NCBI GenBank assembly: GCA_903899145.1
Contig: CAIUHY010000021.1
Coordinates: 1-27,731, forward strand
Source: an uncultured Actinomycetes bacterium
GTDB taxonomy: Bacteria; Actinomycetota; Actinomycetes; Nanopelagicales; Nanopelagicaceae
Direction: 5' to 3'
DNA length: 27,731 nt
The notes beneath the pieces are model-generated. The model was not told the DNA's origin and ran no database searches. It saw only the letters and a program-made list of their open reading frames with translations. The translations under genes were made by a program, and so were the position numbers. Within the stretch, counting starts at the first letter, position 1. Each line of letters opens with the position of its first letter. This document shows, one piece after another, positions 1 through 7,324 of the stretch.

Positions 1-186
1 AACAGCGTAAATACCTTCTGCTTTTTTATTAATTTCGAAGGTCATGCGGCGACGGCCCCAAATATCGAGCTTGTCTACTTTGCCACCACTGTCTTTGATG
101 ATCTTGAGATAATTCTCAAGACTTGGTGCGACTGTGCGTTCTTCTAGGTCAGGATCGAGTATGACCATGATTTCATAATGACGCAT
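1..186 (-). CDS. rpsF: 30S ribosomal protein S6 (N-terminal 62 residues; 3' end outside window)
   Basis: The minus-strand reading frame from the ATG at 186 begins MRHYEIMVILDPDLEE, the typical S6 N-terminus, and continues with the family's GGKVDKLDIWGRRR strand and the KKAEGIY segment. S6 binds the central domain of 16S rRNA as a heterodimer with S18. The frame is open to the window edge, so about the last third of the roughly 95-residue protein is missing. A strong Shine-Dalgarno (AGGAGGTG, minus strand, 197–204) lies 10 bases before the ATG and fixes the start. In many actinobacteria ssb, rpsR and rplI follow in the same operon; here they would lie outside the window. The leader contains a hairpin described separately. 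Identification is by direct motif recognition. Confidence 0.95.
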   Translation of the reverse strand, partial: MRHYEIMVILDPDLEERTVAPSLENYLKIIKDSGGKVDKLDIWGRRRMTFEINKKAEGIYAV

Positions 187-220
187 GCGTTAACCCCACC
201 TCCTCTGGACTAAAACGGTC

Positions 221-267
221 ACGGCATTTCCGCGACAGGAGGGTTACTTTTCCTTAGCGAATGCCGC
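221..267 (-). promoter_or_regulatory. Hairpin in the rpsF 5' leader, possible S6:S18 autoregulatory element
   Basis: On the minus strand CGGCATT (260–266) is exactly complementary to AATGCCG (222–228), extendable by one G·U pair. Inside it CGC/GCG and AGGA/TCCT can pair to continue a bulged stem. The hairpin ends about 17 bases before the Shine-Dalgarno of rpsF. Leaders of rpsF in many bacteria carry a stem that mimics the 16S site of the S6:S18 dimer. I see the pairing but did not match the published consensus, so the regulatory role is inference. Confidence 0.35.
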
Positions 268-309
268 AAACGGTGTTCGTGGCTCATAAAGGAAGGCTAA
301 GGGTAACTC

Positions 310-1497
310 TTAGGCCGCAGATAGTGAAAATCGGTGCTCTTGTGCAGGGACTTCCCGTGTGGATGGAGCTGTTTTGAGCACAAAAAAGATCAAGGCTGCA
401 ATTCGGATAAGGCTGATTACTGCGTAGCCCCCAGCCGGCAAACCAAAACGGCCCCCTGAATATGTTGCCAGATATTCCCACACAGCTAAGTGATACATGA
501 TTTCAGCACCCTGCCATATCCAAAATGCACTTTTATCTTTCTTTCTAAGTGCAATAACGGCAAGTGGGGTCAACCATAAAATATATTGTGGTGAATAAAC
601 CTTTGATGCAAGGGTAAAGATCGCCACTTCAATAAATGCAATCTGAGTAAGGCTCGGTACATACACTTTTTGCAGCAGATATAAAGTAAACCCTGCGCTA
701 CCTATAATAAATAAAAGAATAGAAACTGCATTCACTGCAGAAACAGAAATACCAAGAAGTTGAAATGAGTAGTAGAGGGAACCAAAATCTGCTCCTCTTG
801 ATCCATTGAGTTTAAAAAATCTCCACCAACCAGAAGAGGTAAAAAGTGCGAAAGGCAGATTGATCAAAACCCATATTCCAAGTGAGATAGATGTGTAGCG
901 GACAGCTGATTTAATTCGCGATTGCTTCCAAAAAATAATTGCTACCGGTAGTAACAAAACAATGGGGAAGAACTTAGTTGCAACTGAAATTCCAAGTGCG
1001 ATTGAACTGTAGTCATACTTCTTTTGATCAAACCAATAGATTGCAGCAAGTGCCGTCATGACTGCCCACATATCCCAGTTAATATATAAAGAGGCGACCA
1101 CTGCTGGGGCAATAACGAAGAGATGCCAGCTACCTGGATTTATACGCCAAATCAATAAAGCACTACTAACGAAGAGAAGTAATAGTAAGAAAATATTTAT
1201 CAAAAAGTAGATATGAAAGTTTTGTGATCCTTGAGGAGCAACCAAAGAAGTCGCCCACATAACTACACCAGTAATAGGTGGGTACTCCACAGAGTTTGTT
1301 GCACTGGAATATGGCCATGTGTGGTTAATCAGATTCCTGGCCCCATAAAGGGCTGGGATGTCGCTATAACAGGCATGGGTGTATACATCGGGTACTGCCC
1401 ACTGCTTGTTATAGCAATGATCAAATTTAATAAATGAAAGAAGCCCTGCACATAAAGCAAAAAGTATGACTATCCCGACTGCGTGCCTACTCTTCAC
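310..1497 (-). CDS. GT87-family (DUF2029) polytopic membrane mannosyltransferase-like protein
   Basis: This 395-residue, highly hydrophobic protein begins with a GTG (minus strand, 1497) three bases after the PBP stop and has no clear Shine-Dalgarno, so it is probably translated by coupling. It has many membrane segments typical of GT-C glycosyltransferases. An early external loop carries YSDIPALYG with Asp46, the position of the usual catalytic Asp in such enzymes. EYPP follows at 71–74, and a late KVYSPQYILWLTP segment is characteristic of DUF2029/GT87. GT87 enzymes use polyprenyl-phosphate-mannose to extend cell-envelope glycolipids or glycans outside the membrane. In mycobacteria a homologue (Rv0051 type) sits between ponA1 and rpsF, the same context as here. 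The acceptor cannot be deduced. The 3' end runs into a small inverted repeat around the stop codon. Confidence 0.8.
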   Translation of the reverse strand: MKSRHAVGIVILFALCAGLLSFIKFDHCYNKQWAVPDVYTHACYSDIPALYGARNLINHTWPYSSATNSVEYPPITGVVMWATSLVAPQGSQNFHIYFLINIFLLLLLFVSSALLIWRINPGSWHLFVIAPAVVASLYINWDMWAVMTALAAIYWFDQKKYDYSSIALGISVATKFFPIVLLLPVAIIFWKQSRIKSAVRYTSISLGIWVLINLPFALFTSSGWWRFFKLNGSRGADFGSLYYSFQLLGISVSAVNAVSILLFIIGSAGFTLYLLQKVYVPSLTQIAFIEVAIFTLASKVYSPQYILWLTPLAVIALRKKDKSAFWIWQGAEIMYHLAVWEYLATYSGGRFGLPAGGYAVISLIRIAALIFFVLKTAPSTREVPAQEHRFSLSAA

Positions 1498-1500
1498 GAG

Positions 1501-3489
1501 TTATTTCTTTTTAGCAGGTGACTTTGCTGGAGCAGGACGAGCTATCGGCGTTGGTGACTGAGCTAAAGATGGATCGAGTGTTGGAACAGCGTTTTGCATT
1601 GGTACTGGATCAGTTCCACCAATATTTGCAGCGGGTGGAAAGGGAAGAATTGGTTCTCCTTTTAAAGCATTCTTCATATAAAGGTCCCAAATTCTTGCTG
1701 GGAATGATCCACCCGTCACAGCGTTTAGACCACCAATTCCGTTCAACGTTTGCGTTGCATCATCTCTGAAGAGTGCAACTGTGGTGGCAAGTTGTGGTGT
1801 GTACCCATTAAACCAAGCTGAAGCATTATCTGTAGTTGTTCCAGTCTTACCAGCGCTTGGTCGATTAAAATCAGAGAGCGCTGCAGCTGCAGTTCCCCTT
1901 GTTGTTACACCTTGCAAAGCTGTAGTTAGATCTGCAATTACATTTGGATCAAAAACTTTTTGGGCTTGGATCTGTGACTGATAGAGGACGCCCTGATTGT
2001 TACCTAGAACTTCTGAAATGATGTAAGGCTTTGCATAAATTCCTTGTGAAGCAAAGGTTGCATATGCAGATGCGACATCAATGACATGTGGACTAGCAAC
2101 ACCAAGCGCTACAGATGGCCCTGCGACCATCGCAACAGACTGAGGAATTCCTGCTTGACGAGCTATATCAATGACATTTTGAGGTCCAACTTTTATTGTC
2201 AATGGGACAAAGACTGTATTTACTGAGTGTGCTGTTGCATCGAGCAAACTTACGTTAGGAAATTGTTCGCTTCCGTAATTGAAAACTGAATATGGGGTTT
2301 GCGAACCAGGATCAAAGAAAACTTGAGGGGACGTTCCATCCCATACTGATTGCAATGAAATCCCTTGCTCAAGAGCAGCAATGAGCGCAAAAGGTTTAAA
2401 TGACGATCCTGCCTCGGCAATCGCTTGGGTAGCATTATTGAGTTGGCTCTTTAAATAATCCTGCCCACCATACATAGCAACAACTTCGCCAGTACCTGGC
2501 CTAATGGAAACGAGTGCAACACGAAGGTTGCCTTGCTTATCTATAGGAGTACGTTTTGCAACAGCGTCAACAGCAGCTTCTTGTGCCTTCTTTTCAAGTG
2601 TTGTTTTTACAACCAAACCGCCTTGTTGCAGCTGGTCTTGTGTAAAGCCAAGAGCTTGTAGTTGATTTTCAACCCATGAAATCACATAGCCTTTTGGACC
2701 AGCTAACGACCCAGATGCAACCCTCGGTTGGATAAATGGGAATACTTGGGTAGCCGCTTGCTTCTTAGTAATCCATTTTTCTTTTGCCATTCCATCTAAT
2801 ACATATTGCCAACGAGATTTAAGACGCGCAAGGTATGTAGGACCATTCGCTGGGTCGTAGTAACCAGGAGCGTTAAGTACGCTTGCCAAAACCGCATCCT
2901 GCGCAATTGATAACTGATTAACATGACGATTAAAGAAAACATCTGATGCGGTTTGTACACCATACGACCCACGGCCAAAATAAATAGTATTGAGATAATT
3001 TTCAAAAATCTGGTCTTTTGATAACTGTTGCTCAAGTTTTACAGCAATAACTATCTCTTTAATTTTGCGTTGAACACTTCTTTGTGGCGTGAGAAATGCT
3101 GTCTTTGCATACTGCTGAGTAATAGTTGACCCACCTTGAAGCGCTCCTCCACGAAGATCATGATACAAAGCTCGAATAATTCCTGTTGGGCTAAATGCAT
3201 GTTCGTTGTAATAGTTTTTATCTTCTGCGGCAAGAATCGCGTGGCGCAAATTAAGCGGCACGCTAGCAAGTGGAACGCTCACTCTATCTTCGGCCCCAAC
3301 TCGGCCAATAGGAGTTCCATCTGCGTACTCAATAACCGTTGCTTGGCTATTTACATATGCATTCGGGTCAGGTATATGAACGGTAAAATAGGCATAGGCA
3401 AAAAGATATGAGAAGAGAACGAAACCCCCACCAATTGTGAAAATGGCACCCCTGATAAACCAGGTACGAAGATTCTCTCTACCAACCAC
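1501..3489 (-). CDS. Class A penicillin-binding protein (glycosyltransferase GT51 + transpeptidase)
   Basis: This 662-residue bifunctional peptidoglycan synthase polymerises lipid II and cross-links the stem peptides outside the membrane. A short cytoplasmic N-terminus and one membrane anchor (about 10–37) precede the GT51 domain. That domain has the catalytic EDKNYYNEH at 89–97, QGGSTITQQ at 118–126 and the RKIKE motif near 141. The transpeptidase domain shows SSFK at 362–365 (Ser362 nucleophile), SVN at 422–424 and KTGT at 548–551. A Pro/Ala-rich basic tail ends the protein, and I see no PASTA domain. It corresponds in context to mycobacterial ponA1. The start is the GTG at 3489. No Shine-Dalgarno is visible, but a TANNNT -10 hexamer overlapping the upstream stop codon suits leaderless initiation. 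The next downstream gene is the GT87 enzyme. Confidence 0.93.
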   Translation of the reverse strand: MVGRENLRTWFIRGAIFTIGGGFVLFSYLFAYAYFTVHIPDPNAYVNSQATVIEYADGTPIGRVGAEDRVSVPLASVPLNLRHAILAAEDKNYYNEHAFSPTGIIRALYHDLRGGALQGGSTITQQYAKTAFLTPQRSVQRKIKEIVIAVKLEQQLSKDQIFENYLNTIYFGRGSYGVQTASDVFFNRHVNQLSIAQDAVLASVLNAPGYYDPANGPTYLARLKSRWQYVLDGMAKEKWITKKQAATQVFPFIQPRVASGSLAGPKGYVISWVENQLQALGFTQDQLQQGGLVVKTTLEKKAQEAAVDAVAKRTPIDKQGNLRVALVSIRPGTGEVVAMYGGQDYLKSQLNNATQAIAEAGSSFKPFALIAALEQGISLQSVWDGTSPQVFFDPGSQTPYSVFNYGSEQFPNVSLLDATAHSVNTVFVPLTIKVGPQNVIDIARQAGIPQSVAMVAGPSVALGVASPHVIDVASAYATFASQGIYAKPYIISEVLGNNQGVLYQSQIQAQKVFDPNVIADLTTALQGVTTRGTAAAALSDFNRPSAGKTGTTTDNASAWFNGYTPQLATTVALFRDDATQTLNGIGGLNAVTGGSFPARIWDLYMKNALKGEPILPFPPAANIGGTDPVPMQNAVPTLDPSLAQSPTPIARPAPAKSPAKKK

Positions 3490-3495
3490 GGTGTA

Positions 3496-3501
3496 AGGCT
3501 A
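3496..3501 (-). promoter_or_regulatory. Candidate -10 (TAGCCT) for leaderless PBP mRNA
   Basis: On the minus strand TAGCCT occupies -12 to -7 relative to the GTG start of the PBP gene, the exact spacing for transcription to start on the first base of the codon. Its first three bases are the TAG stop of the DUF5318 gene. No recognisable -35 is present. Inference from spacing shared with other genes in the window. Confidence 0.4.
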
Positions 3502-3921
3502 TCGTTTCGCGTAGTCCTCATCTTCAAGGGTACGCACCTTTCGCGGCGGTTTACGATACTTCCCATCACCTAACTTGAATGAATATATGAGGTGGTGCCA
3601 CCCGCAGCCTTGGCAGACTTCCACTACATAGACCCGGAATTCACCAAATTCATTCTGCATCTCATCTAATTCACCTGATGTCTTAATGCGACCTGAGTAT
3701 TGGCCGAGTTGATCACCGAATGCATAGCGCAACTCCACCATCTCTTGTTTGCGACAAACAGGGCACAAACGTTCAACACTCTCACCATGATATTTTGCGG
3801 CACTTTTTAAATAAGGATCGGCATCACAAGCATCAAGAGCAGAACTTGAGCCTTTAAAAAGTGACACCAGGGTTGCCCGACGCTTAAGTGAATAATCCAC
3901 TGCATCACGGCGACTCCACAT
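3499..3921 (-). CDS. DUF5318 family zinc-ribbon protein
   Basis: This 140-residue soluble protein resembles DUF5318, an actinobacterial family found beside ponA (Rv0049 type). The N-terminus (MWSRRDAVDYSLKRRATL) and the later segment VYVVEVCQGCGWHHL are family hallmarks. Two CxxC pairs, CPVC near residue 56 and CQGC near 104, suggest a structural zinc site. The acidic/basic C-terminus ends with EDEDYAKR. The function of the family is unknown. Its position immediately before a class A PBP suggests a link to cell-wall synthesis or its regulation, which is inference only. The ATG at 3921 lacks a Shine-Dalgarno but has a -10-like hexamer a few bases upstream. The stop codon overlaps the presumed promoter of the PBP gene. 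Confidence 0.8.
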   Translation of the reverse strand: MWSRRDAVDYSLKRRATLVSLFKGSSSALDACDADPYLKSAAKYHGESVERLCPVCRKQEMVELRYAFGDQLGQYSGRIKTSGELDEMQNEFGEFRVYVVEVCQGCGWHHLIYSFKLGDGKYRKPPRKVRTLEDEDYAKR

Positions 3922-3929
3922 AAGTAGTA

Positions 3930-3935
3930 AGAATA
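3930..3935 (-). promoter_or_regulatory. Candidate -10 (TATTCT) for the DUF5318 gene
   Basis: On the minus strand TATTCT ends 8 bases before the DUF5318 ATG, so the mRNA would have almost no leader. It sits back to back with the -10 of the divergent MFS gene in a gap of only 42 bases. No clear -35 is visible. Confidence 0.35.
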
Positions 3936-3951
3936 AACCTTTCTTCTTAAC

Positions 3952-3957
3952 TACGCT
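3952..3957 (+). promoter_or_regulatory. Candidate -10 (TACGCT) for leaderless MFS transporter mRNA
   Basis: TACGCT occupies -12 to -7 relative to the ATG at 3964, which places the expected transcription start on the A of the start codon. There is no Shine-Dalgarno between them. The -35 region does not match TTGACA. Confidence 0.4.
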
Positions 3958-3963
3958 TACCTT

Positions 3964-5265
3964 ATGCAGAGACTGCCCACATATAAGAGGTTAAGCAGCT
4001 GGCCATTTCATCCTGGCAGCAAGTTGCCTGCCTTACTCTCTATTAGATGGACCGGACAGATTGGCGATGGAATATTTCAATCTGCACTTGCATCCTTTGT
4101 GCTCTTCTCTCCTGAACGTCAACCAAATGCGGTTGCAGCTGCAGTCGCCTTCGCAGTTGTTTTACTTCCTTACTCAGTTGTTGGTCCATACGCGGGAGTT
4201 TTCTTAGATAGATTTTCTAGAAAGAAAATCGTTCAAGTTGCCAACATTGTTCGTGGGATAGATCTTCTTGCAATGGTACTGCTGATCAAAGGTGGCCACA
4301 CAGGTGTCCCGCTTACCCTCTTGGTTCTCATTGCATTTGGGGTCAATAGATTAATTCTTGCCGGACTTTCCGCAGGATTACCACTTGTAGTTTCAAAAGA
4401 TGACTTAATTTCTGCAAATGCAATGGCGGTAACTGGCGGAAGTATTGGTGTGGTTATTGGTGGCGGTATTGGGATTGGTCTAAAGAAAATATTTGATCAC
4501 AGCACTAAAAGTGATGTCTCAGACTCTCGTGTGCTTTTCTTTGCAATTGCTTGTTACTTACTCGCTGCATTTGCAACAACTAGATTTTCTCATAAACAAA
4601 TTGGCCCCACAGAACATGACATAAGTAAAAAGATTCAAGGTTGGAGAGAACTACAACAGGGTTTTCTTATATTAAAAAAACATCCAGATGCTCTACGCGG
4701 CATTGGTGCAACAGCAATTCAACGTGGTGGTTTGACCTCTCTTATGCTTGCTGGACTTTTACTTGAGCGAAATACATTTAACGCGCCAAATAATCCTGAT
4801 GCTGGTCTTTCGGCTTTTGCTTTTGCTCTAGCTGTCGCTGGTGTTGGCATAGGAATCGGTTCGCTGATGACACCTTTTTTTATTGGTTACTTTGGAAGAC
4901 ACCGCTGGATTCGCCTCATGATGTCCGCTCCTAGCCCAATAGTGATTCTCTTCGCTTTCTACCAAAAAGAGTGGATTTTAATAACTGCGGCATTCTTTGT
5001 CGGGATGTGCGGGCAAGCAGTTAAAGTAACAAATGACGCTCTTGTCCAGTCACAAATTGCAGATGAGTACCGGGGTCGAGTATTTGCGTTTTATGATGTT
5101 GCAACAAACGGCATGATTGTCACCGGGGCAATAATTGCAGCACTCATACTCCCCACAACTGGGAAATCAATCATCTTGCCTATTTTTGTATGCGTTGTTT
5201 ACCTTTTAACATCACTAGTACTACTGCGCTCACATAAGTTTTTTATCGCGGGCCCAGCCAAGTAA
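3964..5265 (+). CDS. Major facilitator superfamily transporter
   Basis: This 433-residue polytopic protein is of the MFS_3/enterobactin-exporter-like type. A cytoplasmic N-terminus of about 25 residues leads into RWTGQIGDGIFQ, which opens the first helix. The loop GPYAGVFLDRFSRKKIV (about 74–90) is MFS motif A between helices 2 and 3. A Gly-rich helix (about 155–175) and a second loop YFGRHRWIR in the C-terminal half support the two-bundle MFS fold. Length is normal for a 12-helix carrier. The substrate cannot be told from sequence; neighbours do not point to one. The gene is divergent from DUF5318 and convergent with the CCA-adding enzyme gene, overlapping its 3' end by 36 bases. A homologue at a similar place in Streptomyces is recalled but not verified. 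Confidence 0.85.
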   Translation: MQRLPTYKRLSSWPFHPGSKLPALLSIRWTGQIGDGIFQSALASFVLFSPERQPNAVAAAVAFAVVLLPYSVVGPYAGVFLDRFSRKKIVQVANIVRGIDLLAMVLLIKGGHTGVPLTLLVLIAFGVNRLILAGLSAGLPLVVSKDDLISANAMAVTGGSIGVVIGGGIGIGLKKIFDHSTKSDVSDSRVLFFAIACYLLAAFATTRFSHKQIGPTEHDISKKIQGWRELQQGFLILKKHPDALRGIGATAIQRGGLTSLMLAGLLLERNTFNAPNNPDAGLSAFAFALAVAGVGIGIGSLMTPFFIGYFGRHRWIRLMMSAPSPIVILFAFYQKEWILITAAFFVGMCGQAVKVTNDALVQSQIADEYRGRVFAFYDVATNGMIVTGAIIAALILPTTGKSIILPIFVCVVYLLTSLVLLRSHKFFIAGPAK

Positions 5266-6669
5266 CTCTGCTTTTGCCGTATCAATTCCAAGTGGGCCAC
5301 GATCAAGACGTAGCTCAAGTAAGTATGAATATGCCTCGCCTACTATGGGTCCAGGTTTAATTCCGAGTATCTCCATAATCTGTCCACCATCTAAATCGGG
5401 GCGAATTTGATCCAACTCTTCTTGTGCTTTAAGTGTTGTAATGCGCTCTTCTAAAGAATCATAGGTAGCAGAAAGTTGTTCTGCTTTGCGTTTATTTCGT
5501 GTGGTGCAATCTGCTCGCGTGAGAACATGTAAGTGTTCAAGTAACTGACCAGCATCCCGAATATAGCGACGTACCGCAGAATCAGTCCATCCACCGCTGC
5601 CATATCCATGAAAACGTAAGTGCAAGAAAACGAGGCTAGAAACAGCTTCGATAGTGTCGCCATCAAAACGAAGTTCTTTAAGGCGTTTCTTCGTCATCTT
5701 TGCGCCAACAACTTCGTGATGGTGGAATGAAACACCTCCCCCAGGAATAAGTTCACGTGTGCGAGGCTTTCCAATATCGTGCATAAGGGCAGCAAGGCGA
5801 ATAACCAGATCAGGTCCACCTAATCTTGATTCAAGTGCAATCGCCTGATCTAAAACAGTAAGAGTATGTTCATAGACATCTTTGTGGTGATGATGCTCAT
5901 CAATTTCAAGTTTAAGTTTTGGTAGCTCTGGCAAGAAAAGTTCTGCAAGACCGGTTTCAACAAGTAGCACTAAGCCGAGATGGGGGTTAGGCGACATGAG
6001 TATTTTTATAAATTCCTCACGGATACGCTCAGCTGAAATAATAGAAAGCCGATCAGACATTTTCGTCATTGCTAATATAACTTCAGGTGCAACTGTGAAA
6101 TCAAGTTGACTCATAAACCTTGCCGCACGCATCATGCGAAGAGGGTCATCAGAAAATGAATCTTCTGGGCTACCTGGTGTTCGCAATACTTTCTTTGCTA
6201 AATCTTCCACACCATTAAATAAATCAATGAACTCTGGCTTATCTCCAGTGAGTTCAAGTGCCATCGCATTCACAGTAAAATCTCGACGAGCTAAATCACC
6301 TTGGATCGAATTACCAAAATCAACATCCGGTTTCCGTGATGTTGGGTCATAACTTTCAGAACGATATGTTGTAATTTCAATCGTGTGATCGCCTTTTTTT
6401 GCAGCAATCGTTCCAAATGCAGCTCCTGTTTCCCAGACTGCATCTGCCCACTTCTTAAGAATCTTTGATGAATCGTTGGGCCGTGCATTTGTTGTGAAAT
6501 CTAAGTCGCTGCCAAGTCGGCCTAAAATTGCATCGCGGACTGGCCCGCCTACTAATGCCAAAGTAAATCCAGCAGACTTATATGCATCAACCAGCGATGA
6601 GGTCATGGGGGATTGCGCATCCAAAGCGGCTATCGCCAACTCGGTCGCAATATTTTTCGGATTATTCAT
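5230..6669 (-). CDS. pcnA: CCA tRNA nucleotidyltransferase (poly(A) polymerase head + HD domain)
   Basis: This 479-residue enzyme adds or repairs the 3'-CCA of tRNAs from CTP and ATP. The class II nucleotidyltransferase head has ALVGGPVRDAILG (38–50) and the metal-binding GSDLD at 53–57 (Asp55, Asp57). RRDFTVNA at 128–135 and the DDPLRMMRAARF segment are also typical. A C-terminal HD domain follows, with HHHH near 259–262 and the metal-binding pair His297-Asp298 in ALMHDIGKP, as in actinobacterial PcnA. The frame is open upstream to 6888, but the ATG at 6669 follows a strong purine run (GGGAGGGGGG) and matches the family N-terminus. The upstream stretch overlaps the divergent NUDIX gene, so I reject it. 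The last 12 codons, stop included, overlap the end of the MFS gene on the other strand. Confidence 0.93.
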   Translation of the reverse strand: MNNPKNIATELAIAALDAQSPMTSSLVDAYKSAGFTLALVGGPVRDAILGRLGSDLDFTTNARPNDSSKILKKWADAVWETGAAFGTIAAKKGDHTIEITTYRSESYDPTSRKPDVDFGNSIQGDLARRDFTVNAMALELTGDKPEFIDLFNGVEDLAKKVLRTPGSPEDSFSDDPLRMMRAARFMSQLDFTVAPEVILAMTKMSDRLSIISAERIREEFIKILMSPNPHLGLVLLVETGLAELFLPELPKLKLEIDEHHHHKDVYEHTLTVLDQAIALESRLGGPDLVIRLAALMHDIGKPRTRELIPGGGVSFHHHEVVGAKMTKKRLKELRFDGDTIEAVSSLVFLHLRFHGYGSGGWTDSAVRRYIRDAGQLLEHLHVLTRADCTTRNKRKAEQLSATYDSLEERITTLKAQEELDQIRPDLDGGQIMEILGIKPGPIVGEAYSYLLELRLDRGPLGIDTAKAELLGWARDKKLM

Positions 6670-6691
6670 GAATCCCCCCTCCCAGTAGGCA

Positions 6692-6697
6692 AGGCTA
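6692..6697 (-). promoter_or_regulatory. Candidate -10 (TAGCCT) for pcnA
   Basis: On the minus strand TAGCCT lies so that transcription would start near 6685, giving a leader of about 16 bases that just contains the Shine-Dalgarno of pcnA. It is 6 bases from the opposing -10 of the NUDIX gene in a 46-base divergent gap. The -35 region is poor. Confidence 0.3.
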
Positions 6698-6703
6698 GAG
6701 CAG

Positions 6704-6709
6704 TACCCT
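6704..6709 (+). promoter_or_regulatory. Candidate -10 (TACCCT) for leaderless NUDIX mRNA
   Basis: TACCCT occupies -12 to -7 relative to the ATG at 6716. No Shine-Dalgarno lies between the hexamer and the ATG. The placement is identical to that before the MFS, PBP and cwlM-like genes. Confidence 0.4.
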
Positions 6710-6715
6710 TCTCTT

Positions 6716-7324
6716 ATGACCCCGGCACCTGGTGCGGGTGGCGAAGCGAAACGGAAGAATCGTCGGAGACGGCGTCCAGCGGGCCCACAAACACCAACTT
6801 CTACTAATTCTGTAGCAGCAACAAGCGCTACAACACCGAATCCCCCTGCCAAAAAAATAGAGTCGAAAAAACCTAAAAGGCATAGCACCTACGCCAAACG
6901 TGTGGATGAAGTCAGCGCTGGTGGTTTAGTCATCGATGAAACTGGAACAAAAGGCTTGCTTATTGGTCGCAGGGATTTGAAAGATGCAACTCGCGAACGT
7001 TTGCTCTGGTCACTTCCAAAAGGACACATTGAAGCTGGTGAAACGCCAGAGATGGCTGCGATTCGTGAAGTTCACGAAGAGACTGGAATTGAAAGTGAAA
7101 TTGCTAGAGAGCTAGGTGTAATCGATTTTTGGTTTATGGCTAGTGGGAAGAGAATCCATAAGACGGTCCACCACTATTTGTTTCGTAAAGTCGGTGGGAC
7201 TCTAGCCCCTCAAATTACGGAAGTGGATGACGTTGGCTGGTTCCCGCTGGAAGAAATCGTGAACTTACTTGCCTACCCAGATGAAAAAAAGCTTATTGCT
7301 AAATCTGGTGAGCTCAAAGTATGA
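6716..7324 (+). CDS. NUDIX hydrolase (MutT4-like) with Arg-rich disordered N-terminus
   Basis: This 202-residue protein has a perfect NUDIX box at residues 103–125 (G-x5-E-x7-REVHEETGI). That motif binds the metal used to hydrolyse nucleoside-diphosphate-linked substrates. The fold starts near residue 62 with VDEVSAGGLVI and ends with the DDVGWFPLEEI strand. The first 60 residues are low-complexity and very basic (a run of six arginines within residues 13–20, then Thr/Ser/Pro/Lys-rich). They look disordered and may bind nucleic acid. In mycobacteria the equivalent gene (mutT4) is also divergent from pcnA and precedes the DUF6049 and murJ genes. The substrate is unknown. The stop overlaps the next ATG by four bases (ATGA), so the genes are translationally coupled. 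Confidence 0.9.
   Translation: MTPAPGAGGEAKRKNRRRRRPAGPQTPTSTNSVAATSATTPNPPAKKIESKKPKRHSTYAKRVDEVSAGGLVIDETGTKGLLIGRRDLKDATRERLLWSLPKGHIEAGETPEMAAIREVHEETGIESEIARELGVIDFWFMASGKRIHKTVHHYLFRKVGGTLAPQITEVDDVGWFPLEEIVNLLAYPDEKKLIAKSGELKV

Noticed and set aside
6670..6888. 73-codon upstream extension of pcnA
   Set aside because: It overlaps the divergent NUDIX start and promoter, does not resemble the family, and the ATG at 6669 has a strong Shine-Dalgarno.
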